Positions 42,466-52,172 are shown, counted from the stretch's first letter. The stretch: DNA of 64,000 bases from an uncultured Collinsella sp. (GCA_905213265.1 CAJMHR010000001.1:25555-89554), one strand, 5' to 3'. The notes: generated by a model not told the origin, from the sequence alone. Numbers and translations are program-made.

Positions 42466-45400
42466 CTAGAGATTGTAGGTGACTACCTGAGGTTCGGCGG
42501 GTTCGACGAAGATGGTTGGATCCGGCTGCTCCACGCGGACGAACTTGACGGTCACGGCCTCAAAGCCCGCCTTGTGCAAAACATCAGCGTAGACGCGCGC
42601 CTGCAGGGCGTGCTTCTCCTGCAACTGTTCCGGCGTCTCGTCCGGTGTGCCGCCCGTCTTGTAGTCGATGACCAGCGCACGTGACGAATCCGCCGGGTTC
42701 GTCGCCAAAGCGTCGATGGCGCCTTCGGCATAAGCACCGTAGCGAGCGATGTCCTCGTCCTCGCAGCCCAGTGAAAAGAACGGCACCTCGGCGCGAATGC
42801 ACGGCCACGCGAGCAGGTCGGCACGAACAGCCGACTTGAGCCAGCGGTTCAGGGCAACGTCGAAGCGTTCGCGCTGCTCCGGCGTCAGGCGCCACAGACG
42901 CGCCAGCGCATCGGCGCGCGCAGCGGGCAACGCGTCGGCACCCATCTCGATGAGCCACTGGCAGGCGGCGTGGAACGCCGAGCCCAGCGCCATGGGGTTG
43001 CCGGCGGGCTCAACGACGGCCACGTCCGCATCGGCCATCTCCGAGCCATCCGACTCTGCATCATCGCCAGCCTCGTCCATGGGCACGCGTGCCTCGGCGG
43101 CACGGTCCTCGGCCTCGGTATGCAGCGCCGCGGCAATTGACGAGTAGCTGTACGAATCGCGCGCCGGATACGGACAGATGCCCATGCGCACGCCCACCGC
43201 CTGGGGATACACGAGCTCAAACGCATCGGGCTCAGGGTCGGCAGGACCGGGAACGGCGGCGCGGGCATCTGCACCGGCGCCCTCCGGCTCCGCATCGCCG
43301 CGGACAAGCCTGCCCTCGACATCCAGCGAAGCGTTGGCCTCAAACGCCTGCTCGCCAAAGGTAAAGCCCGCGAGCGAGATGAGCTCGTAGTCGCCCGGCT
43401 TGGAGTTGTCGAACACCAAACGGTCGCTATCGAGCTGCGGCATGTCCAGAGCGTCCGTCGGCAGAATGCGGCGCAGGACATCGTAGGTCAGATCCGTCTC
43501 GACATCGAAGGTCGGCGCCGCCACCTTGCCGCGGCTCACGCCGGCATCCATCGCCAAGATCACCAGCTCGCGCGCACGCGTCATGGCGACATAGAGCAGA
43601 CGAGCCCGCTCCTCGAGCGAAAGCTGCAGGTCGTCGTTGCGCAGGCGAACGAATGCCTCGGCGGGAGAACCCGTCGCGCAGACGTCCTCCATGAGCTCCG
43701 GCGGCAGCCATAGCGACGTGCCCTTGCCCTTAAACGCATGCTCAAACTGCTTTTTAACGTCGTCGCCCTTCACAAAGGTTCCGTCGGCGAGCTTAACGCC
43801 GTCGAAGCGTGCAGGCAGTGCCACAACCTGCGCCCCGCCCTCGACACGCCCCATCTGAGCCGCACCGGACGATTTGCGCACGCCAAAGCACTCGGCGACC
43901 GCCACGACCGGATATTCCAGGCCCTTGGATGCGTGCACCGTCATGATGCGCACCGCGCCGTCGCCCTCCTCGTTGAGGGCACCCGGGGCTTCCTTGCCCG
44001 CTAGGAAGCGATCGAAGGCAAGCGCGATGGAACGCGGCGAGTTGCCGAACTCGGCCTCCGCCTCGGCCACAGCGTCGAGCGCCTTGAGCACGTTGGCGGC
44101 AATGGCCTTGCCCTCGGGACCACGCTGTGCCAGACGCACAAACCAGCCGGAGGCGTTGACCACGTCGCGCGCGATGGCTGCGAACGAATCGCGGCCCACG
44201 CGACGAAGCGCATACCGCAGTACCTCGCGGGCGCGCGTCACGAGCGGCAGGTCTTGCAGGCCCGGCACATCGGAATCGCTCATGATGCCCACGTCGATAT
44301 TCCTGCGCGAGGTCTCCCCCGTCTGCTCGTCGAGCTTGGTCGCCAGCGCTAGGAACTCCTGGGCGCCGAGCGCAAACATCGGCGAGGCCAGCAGCGGCAT
44401 AAGGCCCTGCGCCGTATCGGCCGGATTGGCGAGCGCACAAACCAGGGCGCGCACCGTCTGCACCTCGGCGGCTTGGGCAAAGACCGAGCCGCCCGCGATG
44501 ACGCAGTCGAGCCCCTGGTCGCGGAAGGCCTGTGCGTAGACGTCTGCGTTGGTCATGCGGCCCAGCAGCAGCACCATGCCGCCCTGGGGCTGGCCGGCAT
44601 CGGCAAGCGCGCGGAATCGCTCCGCGATTGCACGGGCCTTGGCCTGTGTGCGCTCCTGCGTGCTGCCGCCGGCAACAAAGAGGGCCTGGCGACGCGAGGC
44701 ATCTGCCACCAGCGTGTCCTTGCGGCCGTCGCTCGCCTCAAGATCCAAAAAGCCCTGCATCAGGCCGCCGTCATCGCCGTCGAAGACGCGTGCCACGTAA
44801 CGCAGTACCTCGTCGTGACTGCGGAAGTTGCGCACGAGCTTGACGAGCTCGCCGGTGGGGACATCCAGCGTGGCAACCGTCTCGGACGCCGCCGTCGATC
44901 CCACTTTGCGCTCCTGGCGACGGAAGACCTCGACCTCGGCGCCGCGGAAGCGATAGATCGACTGCTGCGCATCGCCCACGGTACACAGCGCGCGCTCCCC
45001 CGCACCCGTCAGGTAGCGGATCAGATCGACCTGCATCTGGTCGGTATCCTGAAACTCATCGATCATGACCATCTTAAAGCGGCCCTCGTACGCAGCGCGA
45101 ATGGCCGGGTAATCGCGCAGGGCCTCGTAGGCCATGCGCAGCAGGTCGTTGTTGTCGAGGGCAGACTGGCCGGCCTTCAGCGCGCGATACTCGGCCTCTA
45201 CAGAGCGGGCCAAGCCCACCAGCGCATCGAGCGCGGGACCACCGCAGGCCAGCGCGATATTGATAAATGCATCGGCAGCCTCGGCCTTGAGCAGCTCGAC
45301 CTGCTCCTTGGGGAACGCCTTGCTCGCGCGCGGCATGGTGCACGACATCATGAGCCGCGCCGCATCGGCCATGGTCTTGCCGCTCGCCTCGAACGCATCG

Positions 45401-46098
45401 ATGGCGTCGAGTGCAACCTGCGCCTTCTCGGTCGCCGCCTTGCTTGCGCCCAACGCCGATCGATAGGCATCGGCGAGTGCCGAGGTATCGGCCTGGCCGC
45501 GCGCCACGCGCACGTCGTCCATACCGCCCGGCAGCTGGCTCGACAGCTCCAGCAGCTCGCGCACCAGGCCCTTGATGGTGGTGCCGGCGCCAAAGGGGCC
45601 GCCCTCGCCCGCCATGGGATACCAGGCGTAGAGGGCCTTGAGCGATGCCGCGAGCTCGGGGGCGGCATCGGGCGCCGTCGCGCGGGCCAGCACATGCTCA
45701 ACAGCCTGGTCCATAAGCTCGTCGGTATCGGTGAGCACCGTGAACTCGGGGTCGATGCCCAGCTCCAGCGCATGCGCGCGCAGGATGCGCGAACACATGC
45801 CGTGAATGGTCGAGATCCACGCATCGTCGACGGTCAGGGCCTCCTCGTCCATGCCCTCGTCGATGAGCGCGCGGCGCACGCGGTCACGGATCTCGGCCGC
45901 GGCATCTTTGGTAAAGGTAATGGCGAGCACCTGGTCCAGATGCTCAACGAACGGACCAGACTCGGGCGAGAGCGCGTAGACGATGCGGCGCGTAAGGGTA
46001 AAGGTCTTGCCCGAACCGGCGCCCGCCGAGACAAACAGCGGACGGTCGAGCGTTTTGACGATCCGCAGCTGTTGCGGCATCAAAGTCGAAAGATCCAT
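42466..46098 (-). CDS. addA: AddA-type ATP-dependent helicase/nuclease
   Basis: The 1210-residue product combines an SF1A helicase with a C-terminal PD-(D/E)xK nuclease domain, as in AddA of AddAB, which processes double-strand DNA ends for recombination. Helicase motifs are Walker A SAGAGSGKTFTLT (24-36), motif II MVMIDEFQDTD, motif III GDAQQSIYRFRGA, and motif VI VAMTRARELVIL. The nuclease core is ALVIDYKTGG near residue 1150 (D and K). ATG 46098 lies 3 bases past the addB stop, and GGAGGG lies upstream in the addB end, so translation is coupled. With addB it forms one operon. Confidence 0.93.
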   Translation of the reverse strand: MDLSTLMPQQLRIVKTLDRPLFVSAGAGSGKTFTLTRRIVYALSPESGPFVEHLDQVLAITFTKDAAAEIRDRVRRALIDEGMDEEALTVDDAWISTIHGMCSRILRAHALELGIDPEFTVLTDTDELMDQAVEHVLARATAPDAAPELAASLKALYAWYPMAGEGGPFGAGTTIKGLVRELLELSSQLPGGMDDVRVARGQADTSALADAYRSALGASKAATEKAQVALDAIDAFEASGKTMADAARLMMSCTMPRASKAFPKEQVELLKAEAADAFINIALACGGPALDALVGLARSVEAEYRALKAGQSALDNNDLLRMAYEALRDYPAIRAAYEGRFKMVMIDEFQDTDQMQVDLIRYLTGAGERALCTVGDAQQSIYRFRGAEVEVFRRQERKVGSTAASETVATLDVPTGELVKLVRNFRSHDEVLRYVARVFDGDDGGLMQGFLDLEASDGRKDTLVADASRRQALFVAGGSTQERTQAKARAIAERFRALADAGQPQGGMVLLLGRMTNADVYAQAFRDQGLDCVIAGGSVFAQAAEVQTVRALVCALANPADTAQGLMPLLASPMFALGAQEFLALATKLDEQTGETSRRNIDVGIMSDSDVPGLQDLPLVTRAREVLRYALRRVGRDSFAAIARDVVNASGWFVRLAQRGPEGKAIAANVLKALDAVAEAEAEFGNSPRSIALAFDRFLAGKEAPGALNEEGDGAVRIMTVHASKGLEYPVVAVAECFGVRKSSGAAQMGRVEGGAQVVALPARFDGVKLADGTFVKGDDVKKQFEHAFKGKGTSLWLPPELMEDVCATGSPAEAFVRLRNDDLQLSLEERARLLYVAMTRARELVILAMDAGVSRGKVAAPTFDVETDLTYDVLRRILPTDALDMPQLDSDRLVFDNSKPGDYELISLAGFTFGEQAFEANASLDVEGRLVRGDAEPEGAGADARAAVPGPADPEPDAFELVYPQAVGVRMGICPYPARDSYSYSSIAAALHTEAEDRAAEARVPMDEAGDDAESDGSEMADADVAVVEPAGNPMALGSAFHAACQWLIEMGADALPAARADALARLWRLTPEQRERFDVALNRWLKSAVRADLLAWPCIRAEVPFFSLGCEDEDIARYGAYAEGAIDALATNPADSSRALVIDYKTGGTPDETPEQLQEKHALQARVYADVLHKAGFEAVTVKFVRVEQPDPTIFVEPAEPQVVTYNL

Positions 46099-46101
46099 GG
46101 T

Positions 46102-49100
46102 CTACACGTCCCTCCTTACAAACGTTCCTTCGTGGTTATACGAGCAGCGCGCATGCGCGGCCTGAGCCGACATCGGGTCGACGGCGGCAACGTTGCCCGC
46201 CTCGAGCTCGCGCAGGCGCTCGGCGATGCCGGCCTCCACACGATCGAGCAGGGCGTCGAAGTCCATGCTGCCGCCCTCGCCCGGAAAGCCCTTCTTGAGG
46301 CCCGGGATGCGACCGTCGCCGCGCTCTTCCTCGAGCAGCTCGGCACTCGCGGCGCCTCGCAGCGCCGGCTTGCCGCCCTTGGTCGAAAAGTAGAGCGCCG
46401 CGCGGGTGTCCAAATCCAGCGCCCGGCGCATGGCCTGCGCGTAGATGAGCGTTTGGGTATGGGGCGGCAACCAGCGCGGATCGTCGATGGGCGCCGTACC
46501 CGATTCCTCGTCGCGCACCGTGGGGTCGGCGAGCTTAAACTCCTCAACGCCCGTGCGATGCTTGTAGTCGATCACCACGGCACGATTCTCGGCGTCCACG
46601 TCCACGCGGTCGATGCGCCCGCCAAGCGGCCAACCGGCATACTCGACCTTGAGCTCGTTGAAGGCGAACTCCAGGTAGCGCGGGGCAAAGGGGGCAAGTG
46701 CCTCGGACTCGTAGGCAAGCACACCCTCCAGCTGCGGCAAGATCTCGGCCACCTGGCGTTCCTCCACCGCAGAGAGCGGCACCAGCGGGCCCTCCGTGCC
46801 GCGCTTGCCGGCGTGCTCGGCCAACGTCTCGTCAAAGACCTCGTGCAGCAGCTCCTGTGCGCGCGGCAGATTCTCGGGCGTCACGCGCTCCATGCCCTCT
46901 TGGGGCAGACGGGCATGCAGATGCTCCAGCACGTCGTGGACAAAGTTGCCCTTTTCCATGTTGCCAAAGCCCGCGTCGATCGACTGGGGCTTCACGCGGT
47001 ACGAGACGAACCAGCATAGCGGGCAGGTCGAATAGGCCTCGATCTGCGAGGCGGACGTCAGACGCGGCACGAGCGGCGCATTCTCGTCCTCGCCATCGCG
47101 GCGGCGCAGGACCAGGTACGGCACAGCCGCCTCGCTCAAATGCTGAGGAGCCTCGCACGCGACGCGCTTGCACTCGATGCCCTCGCCGGCCGCTGGATCA
47201 AAATCGGCGACGATACCGCCCTCTCCCACGCACGCAACCCTGGCGGCGCCAGCGGCCTCGGCATGCGCCCGCAATTCGGTCCACACGGCAGCCGGATAGC
47301 ACTCGCGTGCCTGGCGATCGTGGGTCACGCGGGCGAGCACAACGGGGCCGCGCGCGGCCTGCATCGCGCGGCCAAAGCGCACGCGCAGCAGGGCCGCGGG
47401 CTCAAGCGTCACGCCGCTGCGCCCCAGCTTGGCCGTCAGCGTGGCCAGCGGTCCCTCCTCGTGTGAGAGCGGATAACTGTCCAGATCGACGTCGGCAAAC
47501 AGCACGGCATCGTAGCTATCGGGGCGCAGGGCTGCCGCATCGGCAAGCGACGCAAAGCGCACCTGGGCGCGCGGCGCGCGGTCGACCTCGTAGGTCTCGT
47601 AATCGTATGCGGTGCTGCGCTTGTCCACCTTGGTGCGGACGTCGTCGAGCACGGGCACGGTCGCGGCCTGCGACACGTCGAGCGTACGGGCATCGTTCAT
47701 AAGGATGTCGATGGCATGTCGCAGCAGGGCGGTCTCCGCCTGGCGACGAGCCTGACCGTCAAGGCCTCCAAGGGCGCGATCGGGCAACGCCTCGGCGACG
47801 GCGAGCATGGCCTTGAGCGCCGTCACGGGTTTGTCGCGCCACAGCGCTTGGAACACGTCCGAGACCACGCACGGCACGTTCTTAAACCAGTTCTCATCGC
47901 TCGCCGCCTTGCGCGTGCCCCTGACCTGGCCCTGCACGCTCTGCAGCAGGCTCTTGACGGCCGTGGTGGTCTTGCCGCGCGACAGGCGCATGTTCTTGTC
48001 GAAGGTGCGCGCGCTGGCGGCATCGGCACCCGAAAGCGGACTGTAAATCCAGTCGGTAAGCTCCGGCGCGGGCCACCACTCGGTCTTAGAGGCGGTGCCC
48101 TCATCGGCGGCCTTCATGCGCTCGATCAGATTGGCGAGCGCCGTGAACTGCCTGCCCGCGATGGATTGGGAAAACGCCGTGAACTCGGTTGTCTCGGCCG
48201 CAATATGACGCGCCGCCAAACGGGCAGCGAGTTCACCAAACAGCTGGGGCGCCCGGGCAGACACCATGAGCACACGCACGGGGTCCGCGGACGCCGTGAC
48301 ACCGCCGTCGACCGCGGCGTCCTCACACGTTTTTACCAGCCTATCGATTGCATCCACATAGGCGTGGGCGCGGGCGTGAGGGCCGGCAACCTCTACAAAG
48401 GCGGGCTGAGCGACGGACTTGGAGGCAGTCTGGGGCGTGGCGGCACCCTCCCCCAGCGGCGCAGCCTCAAACAGCACACCGCGGGCATCAAAGGCGGCAG
48501 CCAGATCCTCGCGCATTGCCGCCTGCTCGCGGGCAAGCAGCACAACGACCTCTCCCCCGTTGTTTGCCACGGCGGACAGCAACTCGAGCAGGCCGTGCAT
48601 AAACGACGTGATACCGCGCACACATACCGCGCGGGCGCACGCCGGTAGGTTGTCGGCCAGCACCTCGGCCATAAGGTCAGCCGCCTCGCAGGGCTCGACC
48701 ATGCCTCGACGGTCCAAGCCGCCCGCGTAGGCACTCAACAGCTCGAACACGCGAGCCTCGGCGTCGCTTTTGGGATCGGGCTGGCAAACGTCGCCGCAGC
48801 AACGCTCGGCACCCGTTCCCGCTACGCCCGGCAGCACATCGCGGGCCATGCGCGCGAGCATGCGCACCGTGCCTTGACTGCGCGAAAGCGGCTGCAGGCC
48901 GGCATCGTCGCGACGGGCGATCATGTCCGAGAACAGCATCTGGCGCTGCATGTTGTCGACGAAGCTGCGGCCATCGCCCATAAGCTCCCACAGCGAACGA
49001 AGCCACGATGCGGGGGTTTTGTAGTCAACGCCCAGCGAGGCGCCAGCAACCGCAGCATCGTGACGGCACAGGTCGAGCTCGGCAAACGAGGGCGCCAGCA

Positions 49101-49200
49101 AAACGGCACGTCCGTGGCAGTCAACAAGGTCGGCAAGCAGCGCCGACTCGGCATCGCTCAAATCCGTGCCGGCATTGGTGGTATAGATTCGAACAGGCAT
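46102..49200 (-). CDS. addB: AddB/RexB-type nuclease subunit
   Basis: The 1032-residue protein is a partner of AddA. The N-terminus is helicase-like but has a poor Walker A, as in AddB/RexB. The C-terminal PD-(D/E)xK nuclease is clear: KGNFVHDVLEHLH (H), GRIDRVDVDA (D) and VVIDYKHRTG (D and K). AddB of Bacillus has a 4Fe-4S cluster formed by one Cys before and three after the nuclease; here only YSTCPLC before it and a single ARCSYNHEG after it are seen, so the cluster is probably missing, as in RexB. The SD GCGGAGGACC precedes ATG 49200. Divergent family members often carry the name PD-(D/E)XK nuclease family protein. Confidence 0.85.
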   Translation of the reverse strand: MPVRIYTTNAGTDLSDAESALLADLVDCHGRAVLLAPSFAELDLCRHDAAVAGASLGVDYKTPASWLRSLWELMGDGRSFVDNMQRQMLFSDMIARRDDAGLQPLSRSQGTVRMLARMARDVLPGVAGTGAERCCGDVCQPDPKSDAEARVFELLSAYAGGLDRRGMVEPCEAADLMAEVLADNLPACARAVCVRGITSFMHGLLELLSAVANNGGEVVVLLAREQAAMREDLAAAFDARGVLFEAAPLGEGAATPQTASKSVAQPAFVEVAGPHARAHAYVDAIDRLVKTCEDAAVDGGVTASADPVRVLMVSARAPQLFGELAARLAARHIAAETTEFTAFSQSIAGRQFTALANLIERMKAADEGTASKTEWWPAPELTDWIYSPLSGADAASARTFDKNMRLSRGKTTTAVKSLLQSVQGQVRGTRKAASDENWFKNVPCVVSDVFQALWRDKPVTALKAMLAVAEALPDRALGGLDGQARRQAETALLRHAIDILMNDARTLDVSQAATVPVLDDVRTKVDKRSTAYDYETYEVDRAPRAQVRFASLADAAALRPDSYDAVLFADVDLDSYPLSHEEGPLATLTAKLGRSGVTLEPAALLRVRFGRAMQAARGPVVLARVTHDRQARECYPAAVWTELRAHAEAAGAARVACVGEGGIVADFDPAAGEGIECKRVACEAPQHLSEAAVPYLVLRRRDGEDENAPLVPRLTSASQIEAYSTCPLCWFVSYRVKPQSIDAGFGNMEKGNFVHDVLEHLHARLPQEGMERVTPENLPRAQELLHEVFDETLAEHAGKRGTEGPLVPLSAVEERQVAEILPQLEGVLAYESEALAPFAPRYLEFAFNELKVEYAGWPLGGRIDRVDVDAENRAVVIDYKHRTGVEEFKLADPTVRDEESGTAPIDDPRWLPPHTQTLIYAQAMRRALDLDTRAALYFSTKGGKPALRGAASAELLEEERGDGRIPGLKKGFPGEGGSMDFDALLDRVEAGIAERLRELEAGNVAAVDPMSAQAAHARCSYNHEGTFVRRDV

Positions 49201-49285
49201 GGTCCTCCGCTCAAACTGTTCGCAATAATCAATGCATCCATCCTACCCGCCCATGCGGACAGATTTGCCCCACGCCAACAGATTT

Positions 49286-49368
49286 GATTCCTTGGGGACG
49301 GAGGAAAACGGATCACAGAGGGGGTTAGTCTAACCCGGTGATCCGTTTTCCTCCGTCCCCAAGGGATC
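49286..49368. repeat. Long intergenic inverted repeat (31-bp arms)
   Basis: The arm at 49286-49316 (containing GGGGACGGAGGAAAACGGAT) pairs with 49338-49368 over 31 bp with one mismatch, around a 21-base loop. It lies between addB and the YerC gene, both on the minus strand. No T-rich run follows the stem on the plus strand apart from the A-rich side next to the YerC terminator. Confidence 0.75.
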
Positions 49369-49396
49369 AAAAAACCGCCCCCGAAGGGACGGTTCT
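49369..49396 (-). terminator. Intrinsic terminator of the YerC-like gene
   Basis: On the minus strand AACCGTCCC, loop TTCG, then GGGGCGGTT are followed by TTTT. It lies 25 bases past the yerC stop and directly joins the long inverted repeat. Confidence 0.75.
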
Positions 49397-49420
49397 GCGC
49401 AATTCGTTTTTGCCGCTGGC

Positions 49421-49720
49421 CTACTCGCCATCCTCCAGTTTGATGAGGATCTTGCGATAGCCACCGTACTCGCCATTAAGCGCCTTGGACACGCGGCTCA
49501 CCGTGGTGGACGAAGCGCCGGTGCGGGCCTGAACCTCAACATAGGGCTCGCCCTCATCCAGATAGCGCGCGACCTGCAGGCGTTGCGATAAATCGCAAAT
49601 CTCGCGCGGCGTGCAGATATCGGTTAAAAACGCCTGGATATCGTTCTCGTCGTCCAAAAGACTAAATGCGTGGACCAGCTGCTTGACATCAGGCTTGTCA
49701 AACATGTTCTCGATATTCAT
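49421..49720 (-). CDS. YerC/YecD family TrpR-like DNA-binding protein
   Basis: The product has 99 residues. The TrpR-like helix-turn-helix is clear: ICTPREICDLSQRLQVARYLDEG, then PYVEVQARTGASSTTVSRVSKAL, where ASSTTVSRVSK is the recognition helix. Family members are small DNA-binding regulators of the Trp repressor superfamily; the regulon is not known. The start ATG 49720 has only a poor SD (GGCGGTG). It is divergent from the YvlD-like gene, and the 325 bases between them (49721-50045) hold no gene; a minus-strand TACACT at 49827-49832 with TTGTCA 19 bases upstream may be its promoter. Confidence 0.9.
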   Translation of the reverse strand: MNIENMFDKPDVKQLVHAFSLLDDENDIQAFLTDICTPREICDLSQRLQVARYLDEGEPYVEVQARTGASSTTVSRVSKALNGEYGGYRKILIKLEDGE

Positions 49721-50045
49721 CGATCACCGCCAAACCCGCCAAAAGGCATCGAAGTTGATACTGACATCGGGCATCGTTCGCCCGTAAATATGCAATAAAA
49801 CTATGCATGGGCCATTTGCCCGTAGCAGTGTAGCACACCACCAAACTAAAGTGACAAGACTCTCTGTCAGCGGCACGTTTTTCAGGACGAACGCCGTTTA
49901 GAAACCGAATGCGCACGTAAGCTCCACGAATATTTGAGACAATGGGCGCCCAAACACCGCGGCGCGCCCGCGCAACCATCCAAGTCGCCGCCGCAAGCCG
50001 CTTCACGCGACGCCAGCAACCCCGGCGCAAGAAAGGATTCACGCC

Positions 50046-50411
50046 ATGCGCTTTATGCTTAACTGGCTCTTCACCTCGATCGCCATCGCGATCGCCACGT
50101 TCCTCGTCCCCGGCATCCAACCCTTCGGTTTTGCCGAGGCCTGGGTCTGCTTTGCCTTTGTGGGACTGTTCCTCAACATCGTCGATTCGTTCGTCAAACC
50201 GTTCCTCACGGTCATCTCACTGCCGCTCACGATCATTACGCTCGGCATTTTCCAGCTCGTGCTCAACAGCTTTATGCTGGAGCTCGCCAGCTACCTGTCG
50301 GTCAACCTGTTGGGCGTCGGCATCTCCATCGCCGGCTTTGGCTCGGCCTTTATGGGCAGCATCCTAGTGTCCATCATGCGCAGCATCCTCGATAGTCTTG
50401 CCGAGGACTAA
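50046..50411 (+). CDS. YvlD/phage-holin-superfamily-IV membrane protein
   Basis: The product has 121 residues and four hydrophobic segments: WLFTSIAIAIATFLVPGI, AWVCFAFVGLFLNIVDSF, VISLPLTIITLGIFQLVLNSFML and the C-terminal GVGISIAGFGSAFMGSILVSI. This is the YvlD family, called phage holin family although no phage genes surround it. The role in the envelope is unknown. AAAGGATTCACGCC precedes the ATG. A terminator follows. Confidence 0.85.
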   Translation: MRFMLNWLFTSIAIAIATFLVPGIQPFGFAEAWVCFAFVGLFLNIVDSFVKPFLTVISLPLTIITLGIFQLVLNSFMLELASYLSVNLLGVGISIAGFGSAFMGSILVSIMRSILDSLAED

Positions 50412-50451
50412 AACGGCCATTCCGACCGTGTCCGTCTCAACAGCCCAAAAC

Positions 50452-50490
50452 GAAGGCCGCCCATCGCAAAAATGGGCGGCCTTCTTATTT
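50452..50490 (+). terminator. Intrinsic terminator after the YvlD-like gene
   Basis: GAAGGCCGCCCAT (50452-50464) pairs perfectly with ATGGGCGGCCTTC (50472-50484), followed by TTATTTG. Confidence 0.88.
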
Positions 50491-50551
50491 GTCAATCCTC
50501 AGAGGGCAAGAAAATCTACCATTTCCACCCCGTCCCCAAATGGCAGGTGGG

Positions 50552-50980
50552 CTAGATGACGTAGTCGTAGCCATGGTTGGGAGCGACAAGTTGATCGAGC
50601 GTCACGCCGTCGAGGTAGTCGTTGATGAGCTTGTCCAGGTTCTTCCACACGTCGAGCGTGGGGCACTCATCCGAGCGCGAGCAGCCCTTGCAGTCGCCAT
50701 CCAGGCAGGCGACCGGCGCCAGACTGCCCTCGGTCAGGCGCAAGATCTCGCCCACCGTGTACTGCTCGGGCGGACGCGTGAGCACATAGCCGCCGCCCTT
50801 GCCACGCATGCCCGAAAGCATGTTGGCGCGCACGAGCGTAGCCAAGATGTTCTCGAGATATTTCTCGGAAATCCCCTGTCGCGCCGCGATCTCTTTGAGC
50901 GGGATGCGACCGGCCGCCTGGTGCTCGGCCAGATCGACCATAACGCGCAGGGCGTACCTGCCCTTAGTAGAAACCAACAT
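50552..50980 (-). CDS. Rrf2 family transcriptional regulator
   Basis: The product has 142 residues. The winged helix-turn-helix is typical: STKGRYALRVMVDLAEHQ, PLKEIAARQGISEKYLENIL and MRGKGGGYVLTRP. Four cysteines (92, 97, 100, 106; CLDGDCKGC then ECPTL) match the region where IscR binds a 2Fe-2S cluster, so an Fe-S sensor (IscR-like) is likely, or CymR-like binding to cysteine synthase. It is divergent from cysK, which favours control of cysteine synthesis and perhaps of mnmA. SD is GGCAGCAC, weak. The start ATG 50980 gives the usual MLVSTKGRYA beginning. Confidence 0.9.
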   Translation of the reverse strand: MLVSTKGRYALRVMVDLAEHQAAGRIPLKEIAARQGISEKYLENILATLVRANMLSGMRGKGGGYVLTRPPEQYTVGEILRLTEGSLAPVACLDGDCKGCSRSDECPTLDVWKNLDKLINDYLDGVTLDQLVAPNHGYDYVI

Positions 50981-51097
50981 ATATAGTGCTGCCTTTCGGT
51001 CTTTTAGTCCGTTGAAATTCTAGCCGAAAAAATGGGTTTGAAAATACCCGTTCCGGTCAAGATGGTTAATCGACTCGTAATAATCTTCTATTTCCTA

Positions 51098-51126
51098 TTG
51101 CATTACTAGGCTTTAGTGTCTACTAT
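51098..51126 (+). promoter_or_regulatory. Promoter of cysK
   Basis: TTGCAT (51098-51103), 17 bases, then TACTAT (51121-51126). It lies 107 bases before the cysK ATG and would start transcription near 51133. Confidence 0.65.
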
Positions 51127-51135
51127 GCTTGCCAA

Positions 51136-51175
51136 CAGCTAAACGAACAACCTATAAGGTTTATGGGTTTAGCTG
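51136..51175. promoter_or_regulatory. Nested palindrome at the cysK transcription start (likely Rrf2 operator)
   Basis: Outer arms CAGCTAAAC (51136-51144) and GTTTAGCTG (51167-51175) are perfect inverted repeats; inside, AACCT-ATA-AGGTT (51149-51161) forms a second dyad. It starts at the predicted +1 of the cysK promoter, so a bound repressor would block transcription. The adjacent divergent Rrf2 gene is the obvious candidate regulator. Confidence 0.55.
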
Positions 51176-51233
51176 CTACACGCACTGTGAAACCACACGG
51201 CAACCAGCAACTTGAACACTTTGGAGGTTCACC

Positions 51234-52172
51234 ATGAGCAAGGTTTACACGTCCATCGATCAGCTTATCGGCCACACCCCGCTTCTGGAGCTCACCCACT
51301 TTGAGGCCGACGAGGACCTCAAGGCCCGCGTGCTCGTCAAACTGGAATACTTCAACCCAGCCGGATCCGTTAAAGACCGCGTCGCCAAGAACATGATTGA
51401 CGAGGCCGAGAAGGCAGGCAAGCTCGTGCGCGGCGGCGACTATACCATCATCGAGCCCACGAGCGGCAACACCGGCGTCGGCATCGCCTCGGTGGCGGCC
51501 GCCCGCGGCTACAAGGTGATCATCACCATGCCCGAAACCATGTCCGTCGAGCGCCGCAAGCTTATGCAGGCATATGGCGCACAGCTCGTACTCACCGACG
51601 GTTCCAAGGGCATGAAGGGCGCTATCGCCAAGGCCGAGGAGCTGCAGAAGGAGACTCCCAACAGCATCATCGCCGGCCAGTTTGTGAACCCCGCCAACCC
51701 CGCCATTCACAAGGCAACGACCGGCCCCGAGATCTGGGACGACACCGACGGCAAGGTCGACATCTTCGTTGCCGGCGTCGGCACCGGTGGTACCGTGACC
51801 GGCGTGGGCGAGTTCCTCAAGGAGCAGAACCCCGAGATTCAGGTTGTCGCCGTTGAGCCCGCTACCTCCCCGGTGCTCTCTAAGGGCCAGGCCGGCCCGC
51901 ACAAGATCCAGGGTATCGGCGCCGGCTTTGTGCCCGACGTCCTCGACACCCAGGTCTATGACGAGATCATCCCCGTCGAGAACGACGACGCCTTTGCCAC
52001 CGGCCGCGCCGTGGGCCACAAGGAGGGCGTGCTCGTGGGCATTTCGTCCGGCGCCGCCGTGTGGGCCGCGCTGCAGCTGGCCAAGCGCCCCGAGAACGAG
52101 GGTAAGACCATCGTGGCGCTGCTCGCCGACACCGGTGAGCGCTACCTGTCCACGGCGCTCTTCCAGGACTAG
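51234..52172 (+). CDS. cysK: Cysteine synthase A
   Basis: CysK (O-acetylserine sulfhydrylase) makes cysteine from O-acetylserine and sulfide with PLP. The product has 312 residues. The PLP lysine is Lys47 in NPAGSVKDRVA; the TSGNTG loop is at 76-81; the phosphate cup GVGTGGTVTGVG and the C-terminal ISSGAA motif are intact. SD is TTTGGAGGTTCACC before ATG. The long leader contains a promoter and palindrome next to the divergent Rrf2 regulator. Downstream is mnmA, also a sulfur gene, which fits a sulfur-mobilising locus. Confidence 0.97.
   Translation: MSKVYTSIDQLIGHTPLLELTHFEADEDLKARVLVKLEYFNPAGSVKDRVAKNMIDEAEKAGKLVRGGDYTIIEPTSGNTGVGIASVAAARGYKVIITMPETMSVERRKLMQAYGAQLVLTDGSKGMKGAIAKAEELQKETPNSIIAGQFVNPANPAIHKATTGPEIWDDTDGKVDIFVAGVGTGGTVTGVGEFLKEQNPEIQVVAVEPATSPVLSKGQAGPHKIQGIGAGFVPDVLDTQVYDEIIPVENDDAFATGRAVGHKEGVLVGISSGAAVWAALQLAKRPENEGKTIVALLADTGERYLSTALFQD

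Noticed and set aside
46102..49200. 4Fe-4S cluster in AddB
   Set aside because: Only one Cys motif before and one Cys after the nuclease domain are present; the three C-terminal Cys needed are missing.
49201..49260. SOS box upstream of addB
   Set aside because: A GCGAACAGTTTG-like sequence on the minus strand has only a one-base spacer between half-sites and does not fit the LexA consensus.
49698..50120. 140-codon minus-strand reading frame over the YvlD-like gene start
   Set aside because: It opposes the well-supported YvlD-like gene with its SD and TM pattern, and the product has no family-like features; it is a shadow frame.
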